A stretch of 64,000 nucleotides of DNA from Delphinapterus leucas (GCF_002288925.2 NW_022098076.1:81179362-81243361), one strand, 5' to 3'. Positions 33,335 through 46,264 are shown, numbered from the stretch's first letter. Notes: generated by a model from the letters alone, not told the origin. Numbers and translations are program-made.

Positions 33335-35045
33335 TTTTAATAAAAATTATATATATATTTCAGGTGTACAACATGATGGCTTGGTATACACATACATGGC
33401 GAAGTGATTACTATAGTCAAGCTAATTAACATATTATCTCCCCACACAGTTCTCAGTTTGTGTGTATGATGACAGCACCTGAAATATACTCTCTTAGCAA
33501 ATTTCCTGCATTCAATATAGTATCATAAACTATAGTGAGCATGCTGTACACCAGATCTCTAGATTTATTCATCTTACATAACTGCAACTTTGTTCCCATT
33601 GACCAGCATCTCCCCATTTCTCCCACCTCCCCATCCCTTGTAACCACTGTTCTACTCTCTGCTTCTGTGAGTCTGATGCTTTTAGATTCCACATATAAGT
33701 AAGATCATGTAGTATCTGTCTTTCTGTGCCTGTCTTATTTCATTTAGCATGATGTCTTCTAGGTTCATCCACATTGTTACAAATTACAGGATTTCCTTCT
33801 TTCTAAGGCTGAATAATATTCCATTGTATGTGTATGTACGTATGTATACACATACACACAGCATACTTTCTTTATCCATTCATCTGTCAATGGACACTCA
33901 GGTTGATTACATGTCTTAGCTATTGTGAATAACACTGCAATGAACATGGGAGCGCAGATATCTCTTTGAGAAACTGATTTCATTTCCTTTGGAAATATAC
34001 CCAGAAGTAAGATTTCCCTTGGAAATATACGCAAAAGTACTATCATATGGTATTGCTATTTTTTTTTTTTTTTTTTTTTTGCGGTATGTGGGCCTCTCAC
34101 TGTTGTGGCCTCTCCCGTTGCGGAGCACAGGCTCCGGACGCGCAGGCTCAGCAGCCATGGCTCACGGGCCCAGCTGCTCCGCGGCATGTGGGATCTTCCC
34201 GGACCGGGGCACGAACCCGTGTCCCCTGCATCGGCAGGCGGACTCTCAACCACTGCGCCACCAGGGAAGCCCGGTTTTGCTATTTTTTAATTGTTTGAGG
34301 GACCTCCATACTATTTTCCATAATGGCTGTCCCAATTTACATTCCCACAGTGTGCAAGGGTTCCCTTTTCTTCACACCTTCACCAACACTTATCTCCTAT
34401 CTTTTTGATAATAGCCATTCTAACAGGTGTAAGACGATGTCTCATTGTGGTTTTGATTGGCATTTCCCTGATGATTAGTGATATTGAGCATATTTTCATA
34501 CGCCTGTTGGTCATGGGTATGTCTTCTTTGGAGATATGTCTATTCAGGTCTTTTGCCCATTTTTTTTTAAATTGGATAATTTGTTTTCTTGCTATTGACT
34601 TGTTTTAATTCCTTATACATTTTGGGTATTAAACCCTTAACAGATGCATGGTTTGCAAAATTTTTCTTCTATTCCATAAGTTGTCTCTTTACTTTGTTGT
34701 CTCCTTTGCTGTGCAGAGGCCTTTTAGTTTGATGCAATCCCATTTGTCTATTTTTGCTTTTGTTGCTTGTGCTTCTAGAGTCGTATCCAAAATATCATTG
34801 CCCAGATCAACGTCAATGTCAATATCAATGTCAAGAAGTGTTTTCCGTAGGTTTTCTTCTAATAGTTTTTTCAGGCCTTACATTTACGTCTTTAATCATT
34901 CTGAGTTGATTTTTGTATGTGAAGTGAGATAATGGCCCGATTTCATTCTTCTGTGTGTGGATGTTAGTTTTCCCAACATCATTTATTAAAGAGACTGTCC
35001 TTGTCCCACTGGGCATTCTTGGCACCTTTCTCAAAGTTCAAACTA
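33335..35045 (-). mobile_element. LINE-1 3' end (3' UTR and ORF2 C-terminal part), interrupted
   Basis: Reverse-oriented L1. From left to right it shows 3' UTR text ('tttcaggtgtacaacatgat'), then the reverse complement of the ORF2 end. The minus-strand peptide has 'DEWIKK' and 'TMEYYSALERRKSC', standard L1 ORF2 C-terminal text. It is split by a CHR-1 SINE at 34065-34276. All frames are broken. Similar in age class to older eutherian L1M groups. Confidence 0.88.
34065..34276 (-). mobile_element. CHR-1 SINE nested in the L1
   Basis: Poly-T at left and head at right. The 12-mer 'ttgctatttttt' at 34053-34064 recurs at 34277-34288, and the L1 text continues across the site. This proves order of insertion: L1 first, then SINE. 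Confidence 0.96.
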
Positions 35046-38000
35046 AGTCTCAAATGTAAGCTCTTTACTCCACTTTGTGGGATACCTGGCTGAGAGTTTT
35101 AGAGTCAACCATCTCAAGATACAGTTTGGCATCACAATAAATGTTTACAATTTAAATAGTGTGTTGACCACATTAGGAGGAAACCTGCTTTTATTTTCAA
35201 TTAAGTTTCAAAGTGTGCATTTGAAATGCACATTCCTATTTCAATGAATTTTGAAAGCTTTACATGAATAGAAGACGCTGTAGAAATTTACTGTGGAGCC
35301 TGGGAGGTATGGAAGATTTGTTTTTCAGAAATTGTCAGATGGTCCGATCTTTATTTCATGAGATTAAGTTTTCTCAATCCACAGTATGAGAAGATCAAGT
35401 TTAGAATCATAATTTATCCTGTTGCCTGTTTGTTTTGTTTTAAAAAAAATAAAATTCATTATTGAGGTTAATTGTGTCATGGAGGGAACAATATATACTA
35501 GGAGCCAAAATAATTACAATTTTAAAACTTTCTACAAATAAAATATTCAACCCTTTTTATTAAAGAGATTTGGCTCTGAATGTCACAGCACAAATCATAC
35601 AAACTCAGTAGGTGGATATATCCAAAGACCAACAGAAACCAGGCTCTTTCCTCAGAGCATCCCCTACCCCAGCCTATAGAATTTGAGGTCTTCTTAATAA
35701 ACTACATTCTTTCTTAGAAAGGAAACATCTGTTAATAAGGACTTGAAAACCAAGACATGGCAAGTGAAGAGAAAGCAAGTTAAAAAGCCCTGCTCAACTA
35801 GCAGCTTTAAGAAAAATCACCCTCAGTCCGGAATTTGAAGCATCTGTTTAGAACAGAGCATTTTCTTAAATACACATTTCACTGTCAGCACAGGTATAGA
35901 TAATTCAATAATGAAACACAGCTACCGCTTTCTAAGAATCATATTGAGAAAGGTATTTTTTGCTGCCAAGAAGAGATCATCATAAAAGTGACATTCTAAA
36001 AGTACACAATTGAATGGGAATAGAATAATAAAACCTCAGGATCTTGAGAACAAGGTTCAGCTTTTGGATTATCACCAGCGGCTAAGACTATTCAATCCCA
36101 TTTCTAGTGACTGGTCAGACCTTTGCTAGAGAAATGAAATCCACACATTTTCTTGGTGCTTACTTTGCATTTCCTGTCAGAAAATTTTCTTCTTCACATC
36201 TAACCTAAATCTTTTCTGTTACAATTTAAACCGATTTTCCCTGATTTTATCCACAGAGCAGATTAAAAGACAATATATCACTACCCTCGAAATAATAAGA
36301 AACTCTTCAAATACTTGAAGACAGACTTTAAAGTGTACCTGGAGTCCTTTCCTTCCAGAAGAAATTACCTTGGTTTCATGTCTTCTTCTTATTGGTTCTA
36401 TTATCAGATTTCAAAACCATCATTGTTACAATTCCTCCAGGATTACTTCATAGATAAATGTCACTTTTAATTTATGGAGCTCAGATCAAGGAGCTCCAGT
36501 GAGTGGCTGGAACTATTGCTGAGTTTAATTATGGATTACTTTCTATTCCTTCTACTGCAACTTTCCCTCAAGATCAAGTGCCTGCCTTCTTAAACGGCTC
36601 AACAAGGTAGAAAATAAACAAATAACTCTTTTTCATTCTAACAATGAATTCAAAGAGAAAGGATGATCAGGAACATAATACACACATCCATGAAGCGATT
36701 TAAAATATAAAAATGTGTTTCAAATTCAAAAGAAGTAACAAACAGGTTCAAGTTTATCCAATAATTGCATTGCATAAGACAGTGTTGACAGATTTTATCC
36801 TCTCAAGTTCTGCTCTAAGGGAAAAGAAGTGTAGCTCGCTCCTGTGTGTCTGGTGTCTGTTGCCTCTCCAGAGTTAACAGTGTAGCATGAGAAAACTGGC
36901 GGAATGAATTGTAGTGATTCACAGGAGTTCATCACCTCGAGCAATTAATTGTATCCAATTTATCAGTTTAGTCATTCAAGGCATATTTGGATAATATGTT
37001 TCAAGAGGTTAATCAAATACCATTTTTGATTAGCATTAGCTTGAGAGTATGAGAAACAGGCAATTGGGAGGGTTTGGATTTTTTTCCCAATATTTACAAA
37101 GAGCCAACTTCAACTCAAGTTGATGTCAGAAACAAACTTCAACTGACTTCAGAACACCCAGGCATTTTGTTTCAATAATAGTGCTGGCAAGAAAGGAATA
37201 ATGGAGAGGCTGATCGGTAATCCTCTCCTGGGAAATGCCAACTCCAGAAACAACCATAACATCCAACGAAGTGTGATGAGCAAGCCTGACTTCTTACATT
37301 TGGCCCAAATGCTCTGGCCTTAGGTGGGCATCTGATTTCACCGAGATCTCCCCTCCCTCATTCAAGGTTAACCTGAGACAATAGCAGAGGAAATAATCAC
37401 ATTGGCAGCTGAATTAATTGTATTTTAGAGACCTTAGAGCACAGATCATTTATTCACGCAACGCATATTTACTGAGTGCCTACTCTGTGCACTACGAACC
37501 TACAACGTAAAACTTGGTTCTTTACCTTGAAGCGCTTTTAATTGTGATAAAGAATACAAAAAAAAAAACCCAAAGTAAACATATTGAATTAAACCACAGG
37601 GCGTTATCTCCTCTACCTCCCAAAATGCCACTAAAATGACAATAGTAGAATTTTCTTAAATGCATTAACCCTCAAAGACAAGAAGAATGACAGGGGATGT
37701 GATAGCAGCCAAGAGATTTCAACAAATCTTTGGAAGATAGAAGGAGACAGAAGAGGGATAACTAACTTAGCAAAATAAGGAAAATCGTAGCTTAAGAGGC
37801 AGATTACAAAGACAAACCAGCCAACTCTCCCAGAGAAAGCCTGAGGGCAGCACTTGTGGGTACCATGGCTCCACAAAGTTCTAAAAACAGGGACACTGGC
37901 TAAAGGTCTACCTACAGAGTGGCTGGCATGGACCACCTGTGGCATTTCCAGGGGATTACAGCTAAGTGAGAACACTCACGCATGTGTACACACATAGCAC

Positions 38001-38640
38001 ACATGCACATACACACACTCCTCAGTAAGTTCCCAGCTGCTTTATTCAAGGGCACAGAAATTTAGTGGAAGTCATGCAGCTGAAGCACCTCTTAGCTCGG
38101 CTTCCTCTGGCCCCCAGTCGGTAATGGACAGCAAGCAGCTGCCAATGATGATCCAAACAAGGCACGGTTTACTCAACCTGAGAAGCTCAAATTTGTGTAA
38201 TGCCATATTTCTTCTCTACTTAAGGCTCTCAGAGACCTTACCGTAAGGAGAAATATTTAGAGACACCTGCAACCCTCCTGGATCTTAAACGTAATTCAGA
38301 GCCTGCAAAGCTATATATGTATCTTCACTAAGAGAGAAACATGTTCCTGCACCTCTACCACCAACTTTGTTGTATAAAAAAACCCATCTCCTAATCAGGA
38401 AATGGAATGATTCCTCTCTGGAGACACTGAATGGCAGAGAAAAGACCTCTAGGTACTAACAATGGAGCTTTCCAGGCCACCTGACTACGCCCTCAGAACT
38501 GCCTATTAGCATCTTAGCACCCACTTTTAAATATGAGCAGAGGATTACCAGACATTTGAGAATAGTCTCTAATGTCAAAGAAAGAGACTGAAAAAAACAA
38601 ATAGAAAAAAAGTAAGCACTGGATACAGTAAGAAAGCATG
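35046..38640 (-). other. AP1S3 intron 1, largely unclassified
   Basis: Mostly unique-looking AT-rich DNA. 37440-37540 resembles an L2 end ('catatttactgagtgcctac'). Short CA-rich text lies near 37985-38020. No exon-like open frame with splice sites is present. Confidence 0.4.
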
Positions 38641-38652
38641 CAGGACAAACTG

Positions 38653-38653
<1 letters not shown>

Positions 38654-38686
<33 letters not shown>
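38654..38686. repeat. (AC)n microsatellite
   Basis: About 16 uninterrupted AC units. Confidence 0.95.
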
Positions 38687-38688
<2 letters not shown>

Positions 38689-38689
38689 A

Positions 38690-39960
38690 CATGAATATGC
38701 TCAGAGTTCAAAGAAGATGGAGTTCCTATATCAATAAAACAAAAACAGCATTCTACTGGGAGAAAAAGAGAGAAAACTCTTGCAAATTAAAAAGTATGGT
38801 AACCAAAATAAAGTCAGAGGATTCTCCAAGAGATCGGAACAAACAGAAAAACAGATGGAAAATTAGAGGAAAAAATAAAACTATTAAGGGGTCAACCCAG
38901 AAGGTGCAAAATCCAGAGAGTTACAACAGAGATAACGGAGAGGAAGAACTAAGGGTTTGCATGCCACAACTAAGGAGCCCACCTGCCGCAACTAAGACCC
39001 AGCACAACCAAATAAATAAAGAAATAAAAATTTTAAAAAACAAAGCAAAACAAAAGAGCATTGGACTCCTCACCTGCATTTATTGGAAGACCACACGCCT
39101 ACACCCAACCAAATTATCAATCGAGTGAAAGAGGGGAAGTGACCTTTGAATTTTCATACTTGCAAAGACTAAAAATAAAGAGAGAAAGATAAAGAAATTT
39201 GCACTCAGTATATCTTTCTTAGGAAGCCGCTGTAAGACGTCTCTGAGCAAAGAGTAGAAAAGAGTTAGATATGGTTACCTAGGGCACAGGGAACCCAAAG
39301 CAAAATGATGCTGAAAGGAAAGGCCAGAGTGACAGCCACATATCAGACCAAGAAAGCAACCATTCCAGACAGAAGTGGTGGAGGCTGGAGAAGGGGAAGG
39401 GGAAGGGAGAACTAGAATTTATTGATCATTTCATTTCTTTTTACAGTTGGAAAAAAATATTGATAGCCATCTGAAAGATCTGCTAGTGCATTGGTGGGAA
39501 AAAACAGGGATAGGTACATAGAAAACCAGGCCAGTGGAAAAAATATTTATAAACTCCAGAAAAAGAAATGATACAAGCAAGAAATCATCATCCTTATAAA
39601 TACTTTGGGAGAAAGAGAAGTGAGGAAATACGCGTGTGAGCAGAAGGAAGTAAATGCCCAGTTACCATGACAGGAAGGCAGGAGACAATGTAAAGAATTA
39701 GGAGTAGAAACTTGTCAGCATAAGCATATTATTTAGAAATATAGACATAACTACCCAAAGAAAGACTGCAATTATTGAAAGTGAACAACGTGGTAAAGGA
39801 AAAGAGTTGCTGTGTTTCATTATAAATTATATGTCTGTTTGATTTTTTTTAACTATGTACCTATATTACTTGGATTTTAAATTTTTTTAAGGAATTAAAA
39901 ATAAATAAATAAGGGATGGTGGAATGCCTATATTTGACAGTGACATTAAAAGCATATTCT
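38690..39960 (+). mobile_element. HAL1-like / old L1 ORF1-type LINE, interrupted
   Basis: Text in order resembles the ORF1 region of HAL1 ('half-L1') elements: 'aaagaagatggagttcctat', an A-rich coiled-coil-like part, 'ggtcaacccagaaggtgcaa', then after a SINE scrap 'caaccaaattatcaatcgag' and 'tttcttaggaagccgctgta'. The 145-residue open frame at 38691-39128 is partly this relic and is lysine/asparagine-rich. Assignment is from memory of the family. Confidence 0.55.
38958..39057 (+). mobile_element. CHR SINE fragment (5'-truncated)
   Basis: Starts mid-element with 'catgccacaactaaggagcc' and keeps the AAATAAA tail. It lacks the tRNA-like head. Confidence 0.7.
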
Positions 39961-39963
39961 GAG

Positions 39964-40269
39964 GGGATTCCCTGGTGGTACAGTGGTTAAGAATCCGCCT
40001 GCCAGTGCAGGGGACACGGGTTCAATCCCTGGTCAGGGAAGATCCCACATGCCACGGAGCAGCTAAGCTGGTGTGCCACTACTGAAGCCTGCGTGCCTAG
40101 AGCCCGTGCTCCGCAACAAGAGAAGCCACCGCAATGAGAAGCCTGCACACCGCAACGAAGAGTAGTCCCTGCTCGCTGCAACTAGAGAAAGCCCGCGGGC
40201 AGCAAGGAAGACACAATACAGCCAAAAATAGATAAATAGAAATAAAAAATAAATTTATTTAAAAAAAAA
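39964..40269 (+). mobile_element. CHR-2-type SINE
   Basis: Sense copy with A/T tail. Exact 11-mers 'catattctgag' flank it (39953-39963 and 40270-40280). Confidence 0.95.
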
Positions 40270-40280
40270 CATATTCTGAG

Positions 40281-41563
40281 ATATTTTCCCTTCTCCCTCC
40301 TAATATTAAACTCTGAAATTTAGAGGGAAAAATCCTTAAATACGTTAACTATTCTAAACTATCAGTTTTGAGCTCTCATTTGATTTTATCTGAGGCAGTT
40401 TTAGTTTTCAACCTGTACCAGTTCATGAATAAGAGTGCCATTAGTTTACTCGCTTCCAGGTGGAATAATACATTTTATGTCCTGATTTTACTTCAAGCAC
40501 ATAACATTTGACCAGAATTTTACTGTTCCTAATATAATTTTTAAAAAGAGAGGATGGATTAAAAAGTTTTTGCAGATTCTGTACCTATCCTTCATGTACT
40601 AACAATTCACTATACATCCCCCTTAGCTATCACCTGTGCAGCAAAGACGTTCACCTCTGAAACTTCTTTTCATACCATGGGTTTCTCAATTCCCTTATCA
40701 TTTTGCATGTTTCTTCCTGGATCATGTCTAACTCCACCTTTTGCTCATAACAGGGACTTAGTAAATATTGGTGGAAGTGTTGAATTTTGAGAAACGGCAA
40801 CTAGCCCTGCATTAATATTCTGAGTAGAGAACTGGGTTTTCTATAAGGGTTAGAGAACACTGTGGTTTGGGGTTTTATCGGGATCATATGCTTGTAACTG
40901 GGATTACTTTTCTCCAGATGCAATAAACTCAACTCTCACTTGTTGTATTTGCCAGATCTTCTGGCAGCTTATCCTGTCCGGCTTAACAGTTCTCTGGCCA
41001 GAAGAGCTCAATAGCATTTAAAAACCAAGAGCTCCAGCTGCCCTATTCTCTCTGCTAGATCAGTTGTAAAAAATGTTACCCACAACTGGTCTGGGCACTC
41101 ATTCCTTCGGGGTCCCACAGTTTATACTTGCACGTAGGAATGATCCCTTTAACAATTAGCCTGATTTCCTTCCTCTAAGCCTGCTCTGAAAGCGACAAGA
41201 CCAACGCTCCAAGCCTGCTGCCTCTCATGCATCTCCCTTTGGTCGGAACCCCAATCAGAGGGGTTTCCAGAATGTAGAAAGAAGGGATATCCACTGCTTC
41301 TTCACTAGCCTCATGTATTCACCTTCTCGTTGGGCTCCAGTTCCCTCTTCCACAGTTTCCTTCTCTCTAAAAAGGTCATTTGCTTAAGCTTCTAGTGATC
41401 TACCTTTATCATAGATGTTACCAGCATGCCCCAGGTGGAAATAAGATGATGTCAGACCACAAAGTTTCCCAGAAGTCATTTACTCGTGTTCTTAGGACAA
41501 AGGTTCATTGACAACTGGCTAGACCTCTAACTTAGTGACCCTTTGAAACAGACTAGTTGCGCG
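40281..41563 (-). other. AP1S3 intron 1, unclassified
   Basis: No gene and no transposon that I can name with confidence. Confidence 0.4.
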
Positions 41564-41573
41564 CTGGAAATTT

Positions 41574-41693
41574 TTTTTTTTTTTTGGCCATACCACACGG
41601 CTTACAGGATCTTAGTTCCCCAACCAGGGATTGAAACCAGGCCCCTGGCAGTGAAAGCACTGAATCCTAACCACTGGATCGCCAGGGAGTTCC
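41574..41693 (-). mobile_element. CHR-type SINE, short form
   Basis: Poly-T left, head right. Imperfect duplications 'ctggaaattt' / 'ctgggaattt' (41564-41573 and 41694-41703). Confidence 0.85.
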
Positions 41694-41770
41694 CTGGGAA
41701 TTTAAATTTTAGTTTTTCCAAACTCGTTATATGCCACCCAGTCCAAATGGTGTACCTCCACCACTGTTTC

Positions 41771-41865
41771 GGATTTGATCTAGGACATGCTGTGCATTTA
41801 CCAGTAGGCCAACCCAAATTGGATTCAGGACATGAAGGGCATTTATCACTAGGCCAGGCCTTGGC
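41771..41865. repeat. Degenerate tandem duplication, period 45
   Basis: 'ggacatg...gcattta...taggcca' occurs at 41783-41811 and 41828-41856, about 24 of 29 bases alike. On the minus strand the period of 15 codons gives two cysteine-containing peptides. Confidence 0.75.
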
Positions 41866-41904
41866 CAGGGCTGGGGGGCAGTAGAGAAGGTTGGTTGTTA
41901 CGTG

Positions 41905-42140
41905 GGAAGACTCTGGTGATAGGCAGCTTTTGAGAGTTTGCATTTGAATCCTGGTTCTGTCATTTGTGAGCTAAGTGGACTAGGAAAAGTTACCTGACCT
42001 CTCTGGTCCTCAGTCTCATCTATAAAATAGGGATGACAACAGTAATGACATCAGTAATGTAGAGGATACGATGATATCACACGTCTACCTTTTAGTGCGG
42101 AGCCTAGCACAGAGTAAGCTCTCAATAAATACTTGCTATG
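41905..42140 (+). mobile_element. MIR SINE
   Basis: Phrases 'gcatttgaatcctggttctg', 'cctcagtctcatctataaaa' and 'agagtaagctctcaataaat' follow the MIR order through to its 3' end. Confidence 0.85.
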
Positions 42141-44017
42141 GCTAATGAATCATCCAGGAGTCAGCCCAGCCCATTTACAATCCCATTTATCTTCACTGAG
42201 GCAAGCAAAAAATTCCCTGCTTCCACCTTTGGAATCACTCCGTGTCTACCCCATCACTTTTCCACTAATTGGTCCCCACATTCTGATGGAAAGTGTCTGT
42301 GACAGCCATTTCATAGGTACCCAGAAAGGCATTCTGCTGTTTCTTTGGATAATAAACCATCTAATTTCTAGCTGATTTGCTACCTTGCCTTCTCAGTCAC
42401 TCTGTCTCATCAACCACCTTCTCAATGCTTAAATAAGGAGTTTAGTCCAGAGATAGCCTAAACATGCAGGTAGCCCTTTAGGGTTCCCTTCTTTCTTTGG
42501 ACGGCTGACCAGTGGTACTCTGATCATGTATTTGTTAATTCTCTCCAAGTTCCCTGTAAGGTGTTTACTTGGGGGTTCCTCATTTTTTCACTTGTGTGTC
42601 TGTGTATGACTCTAGTTTCTTTTTCTATATTGAGTAACAACAGGTGTTCAGGTTTTTCACCTTCCCTCCTGACTCTTTGTTTAAACTGCATCACACTTCT
42701 GTGGTGGGTCACGCTCACACTTTCCCCACCAGTTTCTCTTTCACGGGCCAACAGGGCTCAGTGGGACTTCCAGGGCAGGTGTGGCACTGAATCAGCTGTC
42801 AGCTCCCCTCTCTGGGCCTCATCTCCTCCTCTAAGAAACAGGAGAGCAGGGTCACGTATTCAAATACCTTTCAGAGGCTGGCAGCGGCAGGCAACATTTT
42901 CAATGAGGGTGAGGGTTCCGTATGCAAAGTGGGTGGAAGACACAAAGTCAAACTGTAAATCACAAGTTCCAACTGAAGGGACAGCCTCAACTCAGCCATA
43001 AGAAGGTACTGCCAAGAAAAACATTCAGCCAGTATTGCCAGGCCTTCAGATTTTTTTTTTTTCCCCAGAAGAAGCCTGAAACCTGGATGATTATGTGAAA
43101 TACTGGGATTGTTTTACTATTGGCAATTAATAGGAATAATGATAACAAAACCCTGTGCAAGCCAAACAAGGCGCATTGTGAGTGGCTGTGGTCTGTGAGC
43201 TACATTCGGGCTACAGGCCTCATTTGAAACTGCTGAATTAAATGACAGCTGAAGCGCCTTATTTCACGAATGCCTTTCTACAGCTTTATTGCGCTCAACA
43301 GATTTCCCCTTTTTCTTGTGGTTTCTGAATCTCCCTGTTTGAGGAAGTGGCCCTCAGACCCCAGAAGCTTGCTTCCACCTCTCAGCCTAATATTACTGTT
43401 GAAATTATTCTCAGATCAGTGTCTCCTGTTAACTCTTATTCATCAAAATTTTTAACTTCTTTTTTTCTCAAGATTTCCAGCTCAGGGTTCTGCTTGCACA
43501 GTACAGGAAGAGAAAATGTATATAGAGAAGTAAAATCTACACAATCTCAGGATCTCATTTTTGGCTTATCATGTCAACTTTCTTCCTGAGATAAAATGTT
43601 GAAAAGCTGCCACATCGGCCAATGTGTTTCAAATCCTTTCCCAGTCCTTGCACACCATCTGGTGGCAGAACTATCTATTTATAACAAGTGAAATGCTCAG
43701 TGAAGAAGGAAAAGTAGGTGAATTGGGTGAAGAAGAAAGAGTTAGGAAGAGTCAGGTAAGAGGGGCAGCAAGAGAAAAAAAAAAAAAAAGGAAATGAAAT
43801 GGAAACAAAAGTCATGAGTAAGCCACAAATTAAAAAGTCAACTGCTGAGAATTAACTCGAGGCCATTTATGTAACGCTTCAAAGATGTTTCTAAAATTGT
43901 CTGTTATCAATCTGCTTGTATTGCACAGTAATGTTTATTGGAAGAAAGGAAGGAAGGTAAGAAAGAAGGATGGAGAGATGGATAGCTATACAAAAAGGAC
44001 AGAACAAGCAGCCTGTT
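42141..44017 (-). other. AP1S3 intron 1, unclassified
   Basis: No exon is recognised. A 15-A run lies near 43776, and GGAA-rich text near 43940-43980. The open frame 42561-43001 (146 codons) shows no known domain. A CTCF-like sequence sits at 43655-43668 (see findings). Confidence 0.4.
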
Positions 44018-44460
44018 AGGGGTTCAATTGCATCACCCAAAGATTCATATGTTGACATGCGTCCTAACTCCAGCACCTCAGAATGTGACCTTGGTCACTG
44101 CAGATGTAATGAGTTAAGATGAGCTCATACTACAGTAGGGTGGGCCCCTAATTCAATATGACGCGTGTCATTATAAAAAACGGAAATTTGGACAAGACAT
44201 GCACACAGAAAGAACACCATGTGAAGATAAAAGCAGATCGAAGTGATGCAGCAGAAGTCAAGGAACACCAAAGATTGGCAGCAAAGCACCAGAAGCTAGA
44301 AGAGAAGCATGGAACAGACTGTCTCTCAGAATCCTCAGAAGGAATCAGCCCTGCTGAAACCTTGATTTTAGACTTCCAGCCTCCACAACTGTGAAACTAT
44401 ACATTTCTATTGTTTAAGCCGCTCAGTGTGTGTACATTGTTACAACAGCCCTGATATACA
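44018..44460 (+). mobile_element. MLT1-type solo LTR (ERVL-MaLR)
   Basis: The order of phrases follows MaLR LTRs: 'aaagattcatatgttgacat', 'gggtgggcccctaattcaat', 'gtcattataaaaaac', 'ccatgtgaagataaaa', 'cttgattttagacttccagc', then 'ctccacaactgtgaaa'. It is about 440 bp. The normal AATAAA position is mutated. The open frame 44158-44394 is inside it and is not a gene. Confidence 0.75.
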
Positions 44461-44569
44461 GCTTGTCTCTGGCTTTTCATTTTGTCTTTTTTTTTTTTTT
44501 TTTTTAAATCTCAAAATCACCACCATTGTTTTCTGTCACTACAATTCAATATCATAAAACTAAATCATC

Positions 44570-44900
44570 GGGACTTCCCTGGTGGCACAGTGGTTAAGAA
44601 TCCACCTGTTAATGCCGGGGACACGGGTTCGAGCCCTGGCCTGGGAAGACCCCACATGCTGCGGAGTAACTAAGCCCATGCACCACAACTACTGAGCCTG
44701 CGCTCTAGAGCCCGCGAGCCACAACTACTGAAGCCCGCACGCCTAGAGCCCGTGCTCTGCAACAAGAGAAGCGACCGCAATGAGAAGTCCACGCACCGCA
44801 ACGAAGAGTAGCCCCCGCTGGCCGCAACTAGAGAAAGCCTGCATGCAGCAACGAAGACCCAACGCAGCCAAAAATAAATAAATAAATTTATTAAAAAGAA
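44570..44900 (+). mobile_element. CHR-2-type SINE, full length
   Basis: Sense copy from 'gggacttccctggtggcaca' to an AAATAAATAAAT tail, then A-rich sequence. No perfect duplication directly abuts it; see the L1 fragment at its 3' side. Confidence 0.95.
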
Positions 44901-44940
44901 AAAAAACCGATCATCTCAATAGATGCAGAAAAAGCTTTTT
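44901..44940 (+). mobile_element. Short L1 ORF2 fragment fused to the SINE tail
   Basis: 'gatcatctcaatagatgcag' and the following ten bases (44909-44938) match 3221-3250 of the left-edge L1 at 29 of 30 positions, encoding the RT motif ISIDAEKAF. The match ends abruptly on the right. Confidence 0.8.
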
Positions 44941-45329
44941 AAAAGAATCATCTACATTCCAGAGATAAAGTCAGCAGATTCCATTCAACTTAGCAAATAT
45001 TTATTCAGTATCTACCCTAGTGAGGTATTTGAAATGAAATAACCACTCATTCCTGGACTCACAAAAGGCTAATAACATTAGAAAGGACAGCAGAGCTGAT
45101 TTGGTGTAAACCTCATCTTAAGACAGAGAGCTGGTGACTTGACCCTCGGTTGGGTACTTAGCAAGTGGCAGAGTTAAGACGATCTCCCGGCTCCCAGCCC
45201 AAGGCTCTTTGCACTTGGCACCTTAAACCAGTTTTTTCCGGCAAAGCTAATTAACTACTACTTTTTTTCCCATTTATGCAAATAATTACAATAGGCAAGT
45301 CTTACGCTAATCCTAGAGACCTATTTACA

Positions 45330-45545
45330 ATGACTGGCATGTGTTGAACACGTGCCAACACCATGCTAAGCACATTACATGCAGTACCTCATTTAACCCT
45401 CATTAAAACTGTAAGATGTAGATACTATTATTACCCTCATTTGATTGGTAAGGAAACTGGGTCCCAGGAAAGTTAAGTACCTTGCTCTGAGTTAATCAGC
45501 AAGAAGAAGGTTCCAGGGGTGGGCTTTGATTCTGGAGCCCACTTT
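45330..45545 (-). mobile_element. MIR-family SINE remnant
   Basis: Reverse-oriented phrases 'gcagtacctcatttaaccct', 'attggtaaggaaactgggtc' and 'aaagttaagtaccttgctct' are typical of MIR complements. Confidence 0.7.
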
Positions 45546-46264
45546 TTAAATTGCTCTGCAACATCACCTCGTGGGGAGACAGCACAGATACAGACAGGCA
45601 CCAATGAGGCTGGATTCACCCACTTCTAAAGTCAATATGATATTGACCATCTTTATAACTAGAAGGTAGTCCTTGAAGCTCTCCCTGCCTTATCCAATAC
45701 CAAGAGCTTCTGTAACAATTTTAAAAATGAGCAGGAAGGGCCAAAAGGTCTGTACTTATAGAAATCAAAATAAGAGAAATAAATATTCAACTGAAGATAA
45801 TAATGACATTAGCACTGAATCACTCTGAGTCACTACTATTAAACATATCGCAGCAGTGACATCAAGATGGGTAGAGGAAGTATTAAGCGAAGTTTATTGG
45901 ACTGGAAACATTTTTGCTAGCAGAGAAAGATCATCTAAAGCCATCTATGCAGTTTAGCTAGATCCAACATGGGCCTGTATCGCTTCTCATATAAATGGGA
46001 CCAATGAAGAACTTGAACTTGGGAAAAATTTGCATGGATAGCTCTATTCAGGGTCTGTAACATTATTGAGAGGGAAGGCCATTATTTCCTTTGAGGTGGT
46101 AACTAAAACAGGGCCTGTATTGGCAGGGAAGTCCCTGTACCTAACAGAAATGGGGTAGGAGGTAGGGAGGATGATGGCAAGAAAAGAGAGGAAGAAGGTA
46201 CAGCTGCTGCCTGCTAGGCTTGCTTTCTTATTGCAAATTCACAGAATTTTACCTTTCTTCCTTT
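45546..46264 (-). other. AP1S3 intron 1, unclassified
   Basis: No gene or clear repeat. Confidence 0.4.

Noticed and set aside
38691..39128. 145-codon lysine/asparagine-rich frame
   Set aside because: Composed of HAL1-like LINE sequence joined to a SINE fragment.
44158..44394. 78-codon open frame rich in charged residues
   Set aside because: Lies wholly inside an MLT1-type LTR.
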